Below, piece by piece: positions 10,018 to 20,556 of a stretch of DNA of 64,000 nucleotides. The notes beneath the pieces are model-generated. The model did not search any database. It was not told where the DNA came from and worked only from the letters and a program-made list of their open reading frames with translations. The first letter of the stretch is position 1. Every line of letters begins with the position of its first letter. The position numbers were made by a program, and so were the translations under genes. Source of the DNA: Mesodorylaimus sp. YZB2_4 (Eukaryota; Nematoda; Enoplea; Dorylaimida; Dorylaimidae); the NCBI GenBank assembly GCA_030248295.1, contig JASANH010001333.1, positions 1 through 64,000 on the forward strand. The letters run 5' to 3'.

Positions 10018-13000
10018 CTAGCAATGGAATAAACACCATATAAACAGGCTAACAGTGAAAGTAAGGCAACTATTACAATTTAAACCTGAACCTGCTTTCG
10101 TCTGGTCCACCAGCCACCCATGAACAATTTTCCTCATGCGATCCCGCGCTTCGATAATCTCCTTTGTGTCATTGGGATGACTCGGGCGCAGGTCATAATG
10201 ATGGGCTGCATTCGGGATATCGATGACCACCAGCGATGGGTCCGCACCTTTCAGCTGGTCTTGAGTAATGCCACTGCTGTACCACGGGTCAAGCTGACAG
10301 TTGCTGAAGGGAAAGGAGATTTTAACTTTAAAGTAATCGGTTCCACGAAGCCCCTGCTCTGTGTTTCCCTGTTAAGCGGGCGCATGGAACACAATTTTCG
10401 CAAGAGAAGCCACTATGCGCAGTCAAAGTTAGACTGGCGATGAGAGACCAAGCAGCCGATATAATCGTGGTTCGCACAGAGGGGTAGAATCGGCTTATGA
10501 CAGGACATCTGAGTTTTCTTAGTCCTAGGACTGTGTTGTAAATCTAACATAAAAATGTCATCCTTATAGCACAGCGACTTGCGTTCATATAAAGGAGAAA
10601 TAAAATTTCTGGAATTGTTCAATTCACATTTTAAATTTCCCGCGGGCGTCGCTACAGCACTTTATAGCACGTTAACGCTTCTCCGCGTTGTCCTGTGCGA
10701 AAATAAACCCGTTGAGCCACTCGGCACTAACGAGCAGGATGTGTTTCCAACCTGAAACTTGCTCTATTCGTTTCTTTGAGTATTTTTGCGTGTCTTATCA
10801 CTTTCTATCTAATCCTAGGCTTAGGCTTAGGCTTAGGCTTACCGTTAGGCTTAGTCTGGCGCTTACTTGTTTGCAGATTCGTCTGACAAAAAAATGCGTG
10901 TCTCCGTTAGCCGTGTCTTCTAAAGCGTGCGGGGATAGTAAACACATCCTGCTCGTTAGTGCCGCGTCAATGAGCCGGTAATAAAACTGGGACAGCAGGA
11001 CATCGAGAACGTATATATATTTGATATAAGCAGTCATAAAGAAGATTGCTTTACAAGTTCTTTGAAAACTGTGAAATGGTCTATTTCTCCCTGTAAATGG
11101 CCATCCCTGGTTTTTTCCAAGGCAAGAATATGAAAAAAAATGACAAACCCACCTGAAAATGATATTAGTAGCATTCTTCAGCTTCTCCACGCCGTATTTC
11201 TTGGAGAGATAATCATAACGAGCTTCAGACCCCAACGCATTGCTGCATCGATTATAATATCTTTTTTCATCCCACGGATGATCTTCCAGAATATCCGATT
11301 CATTTAGGCACAGGCGAAAAGCCAGCTCAGTACAAGTCTGTAAAAAAAGTTTAATCATTTCTGTCCCAGGAATCGCTCAAATCAGTGGAACCAGAGGATT
11401 TGTGCCCCCTGACTGTACCTGATAGACCCAATTTTTATCGTAATCATTCGAGCTGTTCGGCCTCAGCGAAAAGCATTGCAACTGTCCAGTAAAATTATAA
11501 TAAATGGAAACAGCATTGAATAAGTTCATAACGGCCGCATCATCATCCTTGGCCTCAGCTGTCAGGAGCTTGCATGCTTCCTTCAATCAAAAAATATCAG
11601 CCTGTTGGCGCCTGAATACTTGGCCACCTACTTTCACAGGCCAGGCGGGCAGAGGTGTGATGAAATCAGTTGGATAGGGGTAATCGTACATGGCCATGTA
11701 CTGCCAAGCGTTACTGATCCTGTACAGGATAATATCAGCATATGGCCCGTCTCTGATTTGTGTGGAGTTGCACATATTAAAATGCTCATTGAGCCATTCT
11801 CGACCAGCATCTAACAAGAAACCTTTCCAGTCTGTTTTTTCAGAAGTGTGAAGATCTTACCTGTTTTTAGTCTGTTTCTTACGATTTCCGTTGTCTTTCG
11901 GATGGCATCCACGCAACCTGGTGCTGAGTTTTCGTAAGTCAGTGTCGTCCTCTCGCCGTATGCCCAACAAGGTGTATCCCCCCCGATAAGTTGCCTGATT
12001 GGGGCTGAAGACGCAATGGCCCTGGAACAAGGGAAAGTCAAGAAGACCTTTCGTGCTCTAATTTCTTTCTTGTTTTGTAACAAAACAGGAAATAGTTTTG
12101 AACTGTTTTCCCGCTGCGTAAACTGAAATCCATTCCTGATTGCCGATTCGTGCAGTTTCATGATTGGTCTGATATTTAAGGGGACATCCAACTTTAAGTA
12201 AAACAATGGTTTGTAATTTTGAATAGATACATATGCTGTGACACGGATTCGAACCCGCGCTGCAGGGGTTAAAACATGCATCAAGACTCTGATCACTGCA
12301 ACATACAGCGTTTTAACTATGCGAGTGGACAGTCTCACTAGGTCTTCTTTACAGCTGTGTTAAACAGAATGAGGATTTGGTTTTTTAATGAAATATCAGC
12401 AAAAATTCAAGTCTCGAGGGGGTTCGAACCTCCAATTTTTGTTGCTGGTATGTATCCAAGAAACATCCGCCCGCATTGCCCCCATGTTTCACTCCTCAGC
12501 AAGACAGGTATAAACTGGAGTGTGGTGTATACCGTTGAGTGGGAGGACGAACTGAAAACGCCCTAAATCCTAGCCATACTAGTGAAAAACTAGGCCACTA
12601 AATGCTGAGTTAGTCTTTTTCGCGCTGTGTAAGACAAGTTTCTTCTCAAAAATAACTGTTGTCCTCTACTCATCTGCATAGCTTCCATTTTTGGATGCCT
12701 CTATAAATAGCTTACCCTTGAATGATATTTGGATATTTTAGGCGCATCCAAGCCGATAACATGGCTCCATAAGATCCTCCGAAACTGATCACTGAGCTGT
12801 TCGTCGCTCCTGTCACGTTATTTTTGAGCCAAGTGAGTAAAGTGGCATAGTCTTCCATGGCTTGCTCTGCCGTCATCATTTTCAAGTATGGCATTTCGTA
12901 CGATAAGTTCCCGTAGGGCAATGTCTGGCCATAGAATCGATGCTCGGCGAAGACCAACATGGCGCGAAACTCTCTGGCCCACTCCCACATCAAACCCTAA

Positions 13001-13298
13001 AACTAAGGTGAGATTAGGAAGTAAATTCAACGATCTCCTCGCTTACAGTATGCTCAGCAAACTCTTCGATGGCGCCTTCACTGCCGGGGCAGAAGAATAT
13101 GGGACCACCGTTCGGATCCCACCAAGTGTCGTTTACCAGATATCGTAAATGGAATGTTCCAGCTGCGCTCGAAGGAGAGCCGAAGTGGTCGATAGGCATG
13201 TCGTGGTAATAGCCCTGACGCCATTGGTACTCCCTTTCCATAACTCCATATCCGAAACAGCAAAGACTAATCACTGCCAGGTGCAACCCACCAATCAT
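10018..13298 (-). CDS. S28 family serine carboxypeptidase, copy 2
   Basis: Seven exons: 13298-13047, 12996-12716, 12021-11861, 11810-11632, 11580-11419, 11337-11153 and 10303-10018, giving 501 residues. Phases (0,2,1,0,0,2) are identical to S28 copy 1. ATG at 13298 is chosen because it begins a signal peptide ([18 protein letters not shown]). Family landmarks: [24 protein letters not shown], catalytic Ser in FGGSYGA, Asp in LDPW and His in AAHHYDLR. The usual SNG before LDPW is SNCQLDPW here. It ends in the same Cys-containing tail and hydrophobic run (LFIWCLFHC) as copy 1. The last intron (849 bp) holds an inverted-repeat element with TTAGGC telomere-like repeats. Secreted or lysosomal exo-peptidase activity is inferred from the family. 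Confidence 0.9.
10723..10963. mobile_element. inverted-repeat element in S28 copy 2 intron 6
   Basis: A perfect 24-bp inverted repeat, GGCACTAACGAGCAGGATGT plus GTTT at 10723-10746 and its reverse complement at 10940-10963, bounds about 240 bp. Weaker similarity extends outward on both sides (GAGCC near each end). The interior contains TTAGGC repeats. Probably a MITE; no clear target duplication was identified. Confidence 0.65.
10815..10856 (+). repeat. interstitial TTAGGC telomere-type repeat
   Basis: Seven hexamers in register: three perfect consecutive TTAGGC (10821-10838), a further TTAGGC after a variant, and CTAGGC, TTACCG and TTAGTC variants. TTAGGC is the established nematode telomere unit. 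Located inside the inverted-repeat element. Confidence 0.8.
12240..12335 (-). repeat. tRNA-like sequence (SINE or tRNA pseudogene)
   Basis: The minus strand contains a perfect B box (GGTTCGAATCC) and an upstream stretch resembling a tRNA 5' half, but no good cloverleaf. It lies in intron 2 of S28 copy 2. A second B-box-like sequence (minus, GGTTCGAACCC) occurs at about 12418-12428. Confidence 0.4.
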
Positions 13299-14149
13299 AT
13301 TTGGCAGTCGAACGTAACTTGCGACTTTGTGAATCGGAAATGACGTCCGGAGGAGGAAAGGCGTCAAGTTATGTTATGGCCACTTGAGTTGTCTAGTTTA
13401 GGAGAGCACTCAAAGAAGGCGCGGTCTGGCACTTGTATCACAAACTGCACAATGAAAGGCATGAAAATTAAATACCTAGCAATTGAAGACGTCGCAAGCA
13501 TTCGGGCCTGAAGCACAACTCTTTTCAAAAACTGGTTACTATCTCAAAGAGGGGCTTACTATTCTCGACGCTCACGAGTGCAAAATAGAGCTCCGAGTGT
13601 TTATGATCGATGTAACAATGACAACTTATGATCGAAAAAGAAGAGCAATTTTATTTAGCGAGCTAAAAAATGGACCAGAATTCTTTAAACTCTGATGTTT
13701 TTTCTTCCAAAAAACTTAGGGTTTTCGTAACGGTTTTTAAAAACCTTTTCAGCAGTCCTAAAACAAGAGGTGAATTAAGATGGAAAAGACAAATCGTTCT
13801 GTCTATGTCGAACCTAAAGATCCTGCTTTTTGGAGAGCAGTAAATGTTTGACGGAAGTGTTACGGGAATGAGTGGGAAACAAGAACCGTCAAGGTGAAAT
13901 TCACTTCACTGACGAAATCAGTTGATGGTGGACACAATGGACGGCAGTTTTGTTATCGGCTGTACTGTACGTAATGGAAGTATGGGTGCGCACTGTGTGA
14001 AAATCGTGCCCTGCCCTTCATCGGGACATGCCAATCCTGACACATCAGTTTGAATCCATATCGAGCAAGTGCGAGTAATATGACCGATTTATGACCTCTG
14101 ATTTGAGGAAATAAAAGAGCCAACTCTCGTGGCTGTTAATTCATGGGTG
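13299..14149. other. upstream of S28 copy 2, no gene seen
   Basis: Should contain the promoter and 5' UTR of S28 copy 2 near 13300-13400. No other coding exon recognised. Confidence 0.4.
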
Positions 14150-14344
14150 GTCAGGTGATCGACGCTCTCCCTCAGGACAGGGAGACATTTGCAATCAAGC
14201 CTAGCAGGGCGCAGGGCAGAGTAAACTCGGACTGGAGCAAGGCAAGTCTTACGACACTGTACCCGCGGCTGCTGAACCATCGACCTGAGAGGTTGACCTT
14301 TGCAAGCAAGGGGAGATCGAGGCCAACCCGGCGCCAGGGTTACA
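14150..14344 (-). mobile_element. R1 MITE-like copy (diverged)
   Basis: Contains ACTCGGACTGGAGCAAGGCA, a palindromic GACCTGAGAGGTTGACC core and the end GCGCCAGGGTTACA, parallel to the reverse copy at 7374-7575. Left border approximate. Confidence 0.5.
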
Positions 14345-14756
14345 GACATTATTCCAGCCTACCTTTCCAGTTTGTGTGGAAAATAATTGTTGCTCAGAGG
14401 TTTTGACTCAAAAGACTTTGATCTATCTCAGACTTGGGTGAACTGGTTCTATATAGCCAATTGTAGATGGCAGGCTGGGCTACTAACAGCTTTCCATATG
14501 GGAAGTACGTCACCAAGCTGCGGCCCAATGCTAACCTCATCGTCAGATGCTCCCTGACAAGCCTCCAAAGAAGGAGGCCCTTGCATAGAACTCACGCCAA
14601 CTCAACGCATTCACGCAAGCTTTTACGCTAGCTCGATTTTGTGCCATCGCATTCTCATATGTGATAATACATAGCTGTGTATGAATCAGAGCAGCACGCA
14701 GGCGTAACCAGCCAGCCAGACGCAAGCAAAGACAAGCCGGAAAAAGAAGACAAATA

Positions 14757-15066
14757 CACAAAACCAATAGAACCAATAAAAAAAACCCCACCCCCCACAA
14801 AACGTGGGGGGAAGAAAGAGGAGGAGGAGAGAAGAAAAAAAAACAAACAACAAAATAAAAATAAACTTTAATATAAATTAAAAAAAAAAAAAAAAAAAAT
14901 CTTCACCCTTCCCACCCAAAATATAAAAAAAAATCCCAATTACCATATCACCTAAAAAAATCTATTTTTTCCTTAAATAAAATAATAAAACTTTTTTTTT
15001 TGCGCAAAAAAAAAAAAAAAGTAACCCATTATATCATTTTGCCCTAAAATTTTTTTACAAAAAAAA

Positions 15067-15102
<36 letters not shown>

Positions 15103-15105
15103 ATG
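14757..15105. repeat. A-rich low-complexity block
   Basis: About 350 bp dominated by A runs, including 20-A and longer tracts, with short C-rich interruptions. It has no coding or repeat-family signature. It may be true low-complexity DNA or poorly resolved assembly sequence. Confidence 0.75.
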
Positions 15106-15900
15106 GGCATGACATGGAACTATGGCGAAGCTGAAAAAGATGGCGTAAGGAATTGGAGTTGTCTGCTGTTCTCTAATGCACATGGGCATACTCGTAAAGT
15201 TACCGCGGTTTTATGCAACAGCCCCCAGTTGTAGGAAGCTAGCTGTGGCTTGGAGACAATAAGCATACTACAGGGGGGCGCTCCGGGCCTCCCTGGGGGG
15301 CCCCAAGTCCCAAGGGGAACCTCAGAGCTATTGCGAAAGACAAGGCAACCCACGCTAGAGAGCAGTCGTTTTCTGGCCACCCAGCGGGATCACGCACGAA
15401 ACAACCACACACTAGCACACACACAGCAATAACTGACCGAGTCACTCATGAGACGGCACAGCGCCGAGCTGACAGGAAACAGGAAACAGGCTAGACAGGC
15501 AGACTGGGTGCGGCCAGGGGGCGGCAGACAAGGCACCAGGTCATGTCACTGGCATACATCCCATAAAGATCAAGGGGGGGGGGGCACACAAAATTCCCAA
15601 CCTTAAACACCCCACACAAACCCCCACAAAACCCCCCGGGGTGTCTTCCTAACATAGAAAAGAGTCCTCAATGGCATAAGCTAAGGCACTCATCGACATA
15701 GAATTATGCATTTCACAACAGTACACCCATCACACAGTGGGAGGTGATGGAAAGCCAGTGTCTTAGCAGGTGAGCCGTTACAACCCAGATTCCCAGCTCC
15801 ATAAAGATCCATTATCATTTCCACGAATCCACGACCACAAGATGTCCGAAACTGTTGCGTTGGCTGTCATCACATCTTAGCGAAGGATCGCAGTATGTCT
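15106..15900. other. intergenic, no gene seen
   Basis: G/C-run-rich sequence near 15270-15310 and 15600-15640 and an 11-G tract at 15574-15584. No coding exon supported. Confidence 0.4.
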
Positions 15901-15919
15901 CAGTTGGCACAAGCTCATC

Positions 15920-16775
15920 ACAAAGAAGCTAATCATTTCTGGCGTCCCGCAAGGATCAAGGATGCTCCCGCAAGGATGCTCCGATATTGCTTGTGGCTTT
16001 CATCAATTCTGTGTTGGAAAAATTTTTGGATCAGTTTCCTTGTTCTAGATCAACTGGAACTGCGTTGTTACAAGCGAATGCAGATGATTTAGCACTGCTA
16101 GTCCCGTGCAAGTCTACTAGAGAGATCGGTTTGGTGGTTCAACCTCTTATCGATTTAGTTGTGCCGAGCATAAATGATCTTGGACTTCAGATTAACACGG
16201 CAAAGACTCAGGCTAGTATTTCTCGTTTTGGCCGTAGTCTGCAATTTGAACCAGGTCTCACAGTCATAGGCGATCAAATTCAGACAACGGATGTCGTCAA
16301 ATACTCGGGTGTTCAACTTGACCACGATATGCGATTTGATTAACACAGTCAGCAAATTTCTAGCAAAGCTCGCCAAATGGTTGGGGCTTTCAGATGAAAA
16401 TTCGGTAAATCTGCATCCAACGTCCTCAGAATGGTCTATCTTCAATGTGTTCGGCCTCACTTGGACTATGCATGCATTTCTTGGGATCCGATCTCGAAAG
16501 ACTCGATTGCGATATTGGAAAGCGCTCAAAAATTTGCTCCTCGGTTCATATTGAATAAGTGGAATATTGAATACGAAGATGCTTCACTGCATTTAATACT
16601 CCCATTGCTATCTGATCATCGTAGGCATCAACAACTTCTGCCATTTTATCGATACCATAATGGCCAAGCGTATTATCCAAACGCAAATTTTATTCATACC
16701 GACATGGCTGATCGTCGTTGCAGCGCTCGTTTCCACGAACCTCATCACTTACAAGGGGACATCGCAAACCGTTAA
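15920..16775 (+). mobile_element. decayed non-LTR retrotransposon (LINE) reverse transcriptase
   Basis: Conceptual translation in shifting frames shows the reverse transcriptase landmarks in order: SGVPQGS (15925-15960), ADDLALLVPC (the usual Y/F-A-D-D has Asn in place of the aromatic residue), LQINTAKTQ, VKYSGVQLD, then the typical C-terminal VRPHLDYACISWDP and LLSDHRRHQQLLPFYRYHNG. Frame breaks near 15990 and 16350 make it non-functional. The 3' end abuts the long-inverted-repeat element at 16763. It lacks the 5' half and any endonuclease domain within view. Confidence 0.8.
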
Positions 16776-17076
16776 GTCGAACTTTGGAAAACCAAATATT
16801 GTACTATTTTTCTGGGTGCAAAAGAAAGCTCTGTGCAAAATATTGGAGGCGTCTGGCCAACTGGTCAGCAGTGGTCAGTGCTTAGAGTACAGTGAAATTT
16901 TTTAATTCTACTAAATATTTTTGGCTTTTTAGGAAAAAACCGCAAACCAGAGTGTTGGAAGCTTAAACTAGAAACTCCGAACCCAAAAACCGGGTTTGGA
17001 AAGAACTCGGCATGGTTTCCTCGACGCTCGGCTCCCTTGCCTCACGAAACTTCAGGACTTTAGAGCTAACCACTGT

Positions 17077-17343
17077 TGTGACCATTGCCGCTTGGGGGCG
17101 CCTGGAATTCTTGGGCGTGTGGCTTGGGCAGTTGGCTCGGTGAGGAGGAGCCAGGGCAGTATAAGAACATGCTGCTGGGTGAGATGAGTGCTCTGCCTTC
17201 GGGGGAAGCCACCCCTCCATGTGTTCCCCCCATTGGCAGAACTGTGGGGCAGGCCAGGCGCCAGCCAGGGACTCCGATTAGCATACTCTCAAGGGGCCTC
17301 TGCGGTCGTCCTTTTCTTTGGTTCATACTGGAAGAGTTCAACA

Positions 17344-17394
<51 letters not shown>

Positions 17395-17620
17395 AGTTGA
17401 CTCCAGGGCAGGTACCTGGTTTGTCTATGGGTAAGATCTCGGACTGGCGAGACATAGTCGTGCATTGTCGTGCATTGTCGTGCTTCGTAAAGGATCCTCT
17501 GGTGTTGACAGAAGTCTATACTGCGCCATCGACAGTGGAACTGTTGGCCAGCGTAGGCATCTTAGGACCGGGTGCATTCGACCAGCAGCCAGGCTAGTGT
17601 ATCCATGCACCTAGCAGTTG
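17077..17620. repeat. interspersed repeat R6 (nested)
   Basis: Similar along its length to 41950-42430: both carry TTGTGACCATTGCCGCTT, GGAGGAGCCAGGGCAGTATA, GTTGACTCC..GGCAGGTAC and CGTAAAGGATCCTCTGGTG. This copy has 48 A residues at 17345-17392, where the other copy has no long A run. Confidence 0.7.
17345..17392 (+). repeat. poly(A) tract, 48 nt
   Basis: Uninterrupted run of 48 A inside repeat R6, absent from the related copy near 42250. Confidence 0.9.
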
Positions 17621-17941
17621 CACGCACCCTTGGGAGGCGCGGCGAACACGCCTGAGGGGTTTGTTGAGGAATCAGGGGTCTTAGTGATCGATACTCTGCG
17701 CAGGATTAAGCCTTTCTACCAGGCTTGGGCTATTGAAGACCTTGGACCGCTCGCTTGTACGATCAGCCCGAACCCGCCGGTTCGGAGCGAAGAAGAGCTG
17801 TCGCAAACTCGCAAACAACAACCATAACACCGCTGCTGACCAGTTGGCTAGACGCCTAATATTTTGCACAGAGCTTCCTTTTGCACCCAGGAACATGTTA
17901 CAATTTTTCGTTTTCCAAAGTTCGACTTGACGGTTGGCGAT

Positions 17942-18503
17942 GTTCATTTGTTAGGACTAGAACGGCCACGCACTGAATCATATAAGTAAAGTTTTGATTA
18001 CTCAACTATCCGGATGTGGAGTGCGGTGCCGTACGATATTGTGTCCAGTTCCTTTGACAAACATTAAGTGTTTTGTTTTAAATTTGCACTTTTGACTAGT
18101 TCACAGACTTACACTTAAAATTCTTGTTTTAACGTTTTTTAACTTGTGCTATGTGCAACACCTGGGATGGGCTGTAGTCTTTTTGGAACAGTAAAGTCAG
18201 TCAGTCAGTCAGTTCACTGATTTCTACGCGCTCCTAGTGGAACCAAACCATTCCAGAATTTTGCTGCACGATTTAGCTGCGATTTTCTTTCGGAGAATTC
18301 GATTGGTAGGTCCGGCAGTGTTCACACTCAGCCTTGAGAAAATCGGTCAGCATGCGCCAAGACGATGTTACTGACCTTCTACAGAACTTCGAAGAAACCA
18401 AGAGAATCAGTGAAAATCAAGGCCAGCAAAATGATAATTGATAAGAGATGATTTCACACTGCAACACCATCAGACACAAGAAAACAAGCACACCTGTGTA
18501 CAT
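17942..18503. other. intergenic, no gene seen
   Basis: Only a short CAGT microsatellite near 18195 and unassigned sequence. Confidence 0.4.
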
Positions 18504-19290
18504 ATCATTTCCAAAAAAATCTGTTATCACAGACTCAAAACTTTTAGACCAGCCAATGCACGCAGTGGAACCAGGGCTTGGGATGGCTGGTCTATTCGGC
18601 CACTACTAAGCGCAACAATCGCTTAGGAAATACGAGTATGTCTGATGAGCAGAAGCTGCTTTTTCTGCATGAATATCAACAGAACGACTGATCCTGGCAA
18701 CGAGCAGAGGATCATGCAATCCTGTGCTCGTGGTCCACAAAGTGAGCTGGGAGTGTCTAATGCGCGGGCTATGCGTAGTAGCGCTTGCTCTTATTGTTAG
18801 TAGGAGTGTTCGACTAGCGGCAAAGGTAAATCATTTTGTGTCATGTGTCCCTTCATCCTCGAGCGGTTCATTACTGATATGATAAACCATGAGCATGAAC
18901 ATAAAGTAGGAAGAAGGGGGAGGGGAGATTTTCCAGTGTCCCTTGAGGCTAGGCATGTAACGATAAGCCATATCACTTCACTCGCAGCGCTACAGCTTTG
19001 GCGTATTTAGGTTGCTCGTGTGAAACAGCACAGCTGCCTTTTGGGAGTCTGTCCGAAGAGCAGCAGTGCACAGAACACAAGCTTTTTGTATTTGACGCTG
19101 ACATCCCAATGCATACATACGGTGTATATGTGCGAGCGATTACGCGCTGTGCGCAGCGCCTAACATGTTGGGACACTTCCCTTTTTTCTTGTGGACGAGT
19201 AGACCAGCCATCCCAAGCCCTGCTTCCACTGTGTGCATTGGCTGGTCTAAAAGTTTTGAGTCTGTGATAACAGACTTTTTTGGAAATGAT
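18504..19290. mobile_element. 787-bp element with ~90-bp terminal inverted repeats, family R4
   Basis: Bases 18504-18593 and 19201-19290 are near-identical inverted repeats (starting ATCATTTCCAAAAAA, containing CAGACTCAAAACTTTTAGAC and ending GGATGGCTGGTCT). The interior has no conserved coding frame. Relatives: 62250-62463 matches 19090-19290, and a degenerate arm lies at 27845-27945. Likely a non-autonomous DNA transposon. Confidence 0.8.
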
Positions 19291-20556
19291 AAAACCGTTT
19301 TTCGGTTTTTTGCTAGAAACTAGTTTGATAAAACACTTGTTGGAACAACTGATAGAATTGAGTGACCACCAAACACCTTCTTCCAAACCTCTTAAAGAGA
19401 GAAACAACAAACGGAACGTGAACCCCCGCCCATTAAATTACTCGTAAAGACCGCCTACAGATCGATCATTTCATAGTCTGAAACTCTCACCCGCACTACC
19501 GTGCCCGCTCATGAAATGCACAGATTTTTCGAATATGTACTTATAGATATACAGGCGGCTGGAAAAACAACAAAAGCTCATTCGTAAGGATTCGTAATTC
19601 GTGAGGCTCATTCGTGCGTAATTCGTACGGAGAACTATCTCATGCTCGAGTGGTCTTAACTTCTTTATCCTCAGAGCATTCCATCAGAAGCTAACAGCAC
19701 GCTCAGGATCCGCAAGTTTTATCAAGTTATTATTAGCTTTAATTTTTCTCAACAATATTACCTCCACATCTAATAGAACATGTCCTGACCATGGAAATTC
19801 TTTCCACATCATTTATTTCCGTTCACATACTCTCAATTTATTATCGGCAAATTTATTGGTGTACACCAAACCCATCTTCGTGAGAGCGCGCTAAGCCTAG
19901 CCACTCAATGACGCTGCGCCTACCCGTTCAGTTGATGTTTCTAAACACCGCGCCGAAAAGTAAACCACGAACACCAGCGCCAGCAACTTTCGATAGTCGA
20001 TAACTCAAGAATGATTGAACCGAAAAAGTTGATTTTTCGCAAGCTTTGCAAGATAAGTCAGATCTGCGACCATGTCAATTTTTATCGAAATCCGTCCAGT
20101 ACCTGACGAGCGACGGATAAAAAAAGCTGAAACAGTGACTATTTTCAGAATTAACTTTTCGGAAATTGAAGCTTCAAAAAAATGACCGTCAAAAGGCAGA
20201 GTCCGAAAGTTTCAGCTTTCAGAAAACCTAACATTCACAACTGTGCGACCTCTGGTTGTTGATCAAGGCACATGTTCCTCCTCCTCCTCGTCTTCTCCCC
20301 CCTGAACAAGAAATCGCGTATTCTGGAATTCGACAATGGCCGCACGGATTTTGATAAAAATTGGCACGATTCTAGACTCGGCCGATCCTGCTATGTGTGC
20401 AAAACATCAAAAATTTTCGTCGCCCCGTTCTCGAGTTATTAGCCGGCGAAAATCGTCCTTTAGCATTGGGCGTCTGGTTGGCTGGTCTAAGCAGGCACCA
20501 CCGTGCCTGCTGATTTATCCACTAAACAAGTGCAGCATAAAATCACTACCACTGCT
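19291..20556. other. intergenic, no gene seen
   Basis: No supported exon. A GGCTGGTCTAAGCAGGCAC fragment near 20480 recalls the arm of R4. Part is the 3' flank of the minus-strand GPCR gene. Confidence 0.4.

Larger units (their letters stand above)
16763..17941. mobile_element. element with >100-bp terminal inverted repeats, family R3 (composite)
   Basis: The left arm runs from CGCAAACCGTTAAGTCGAAC through GGGTGCAAAAGAAAGCTCT and CTGGCCAACTGGTCAGCAG. The right arm is the reverse complement (CTGACCAGTTGGCTAGACGC, AGAGCTTCCTTTTGCACCC, GTTCGACTTGACGGTTGGCG). Shorter relatives lie at 33171-33590 and 63196-63704. A different repeat (R6, 17077-17620) sits inside, so the copy is a nested composite. 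No transposase frame was seen. Confidence 0.75.
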
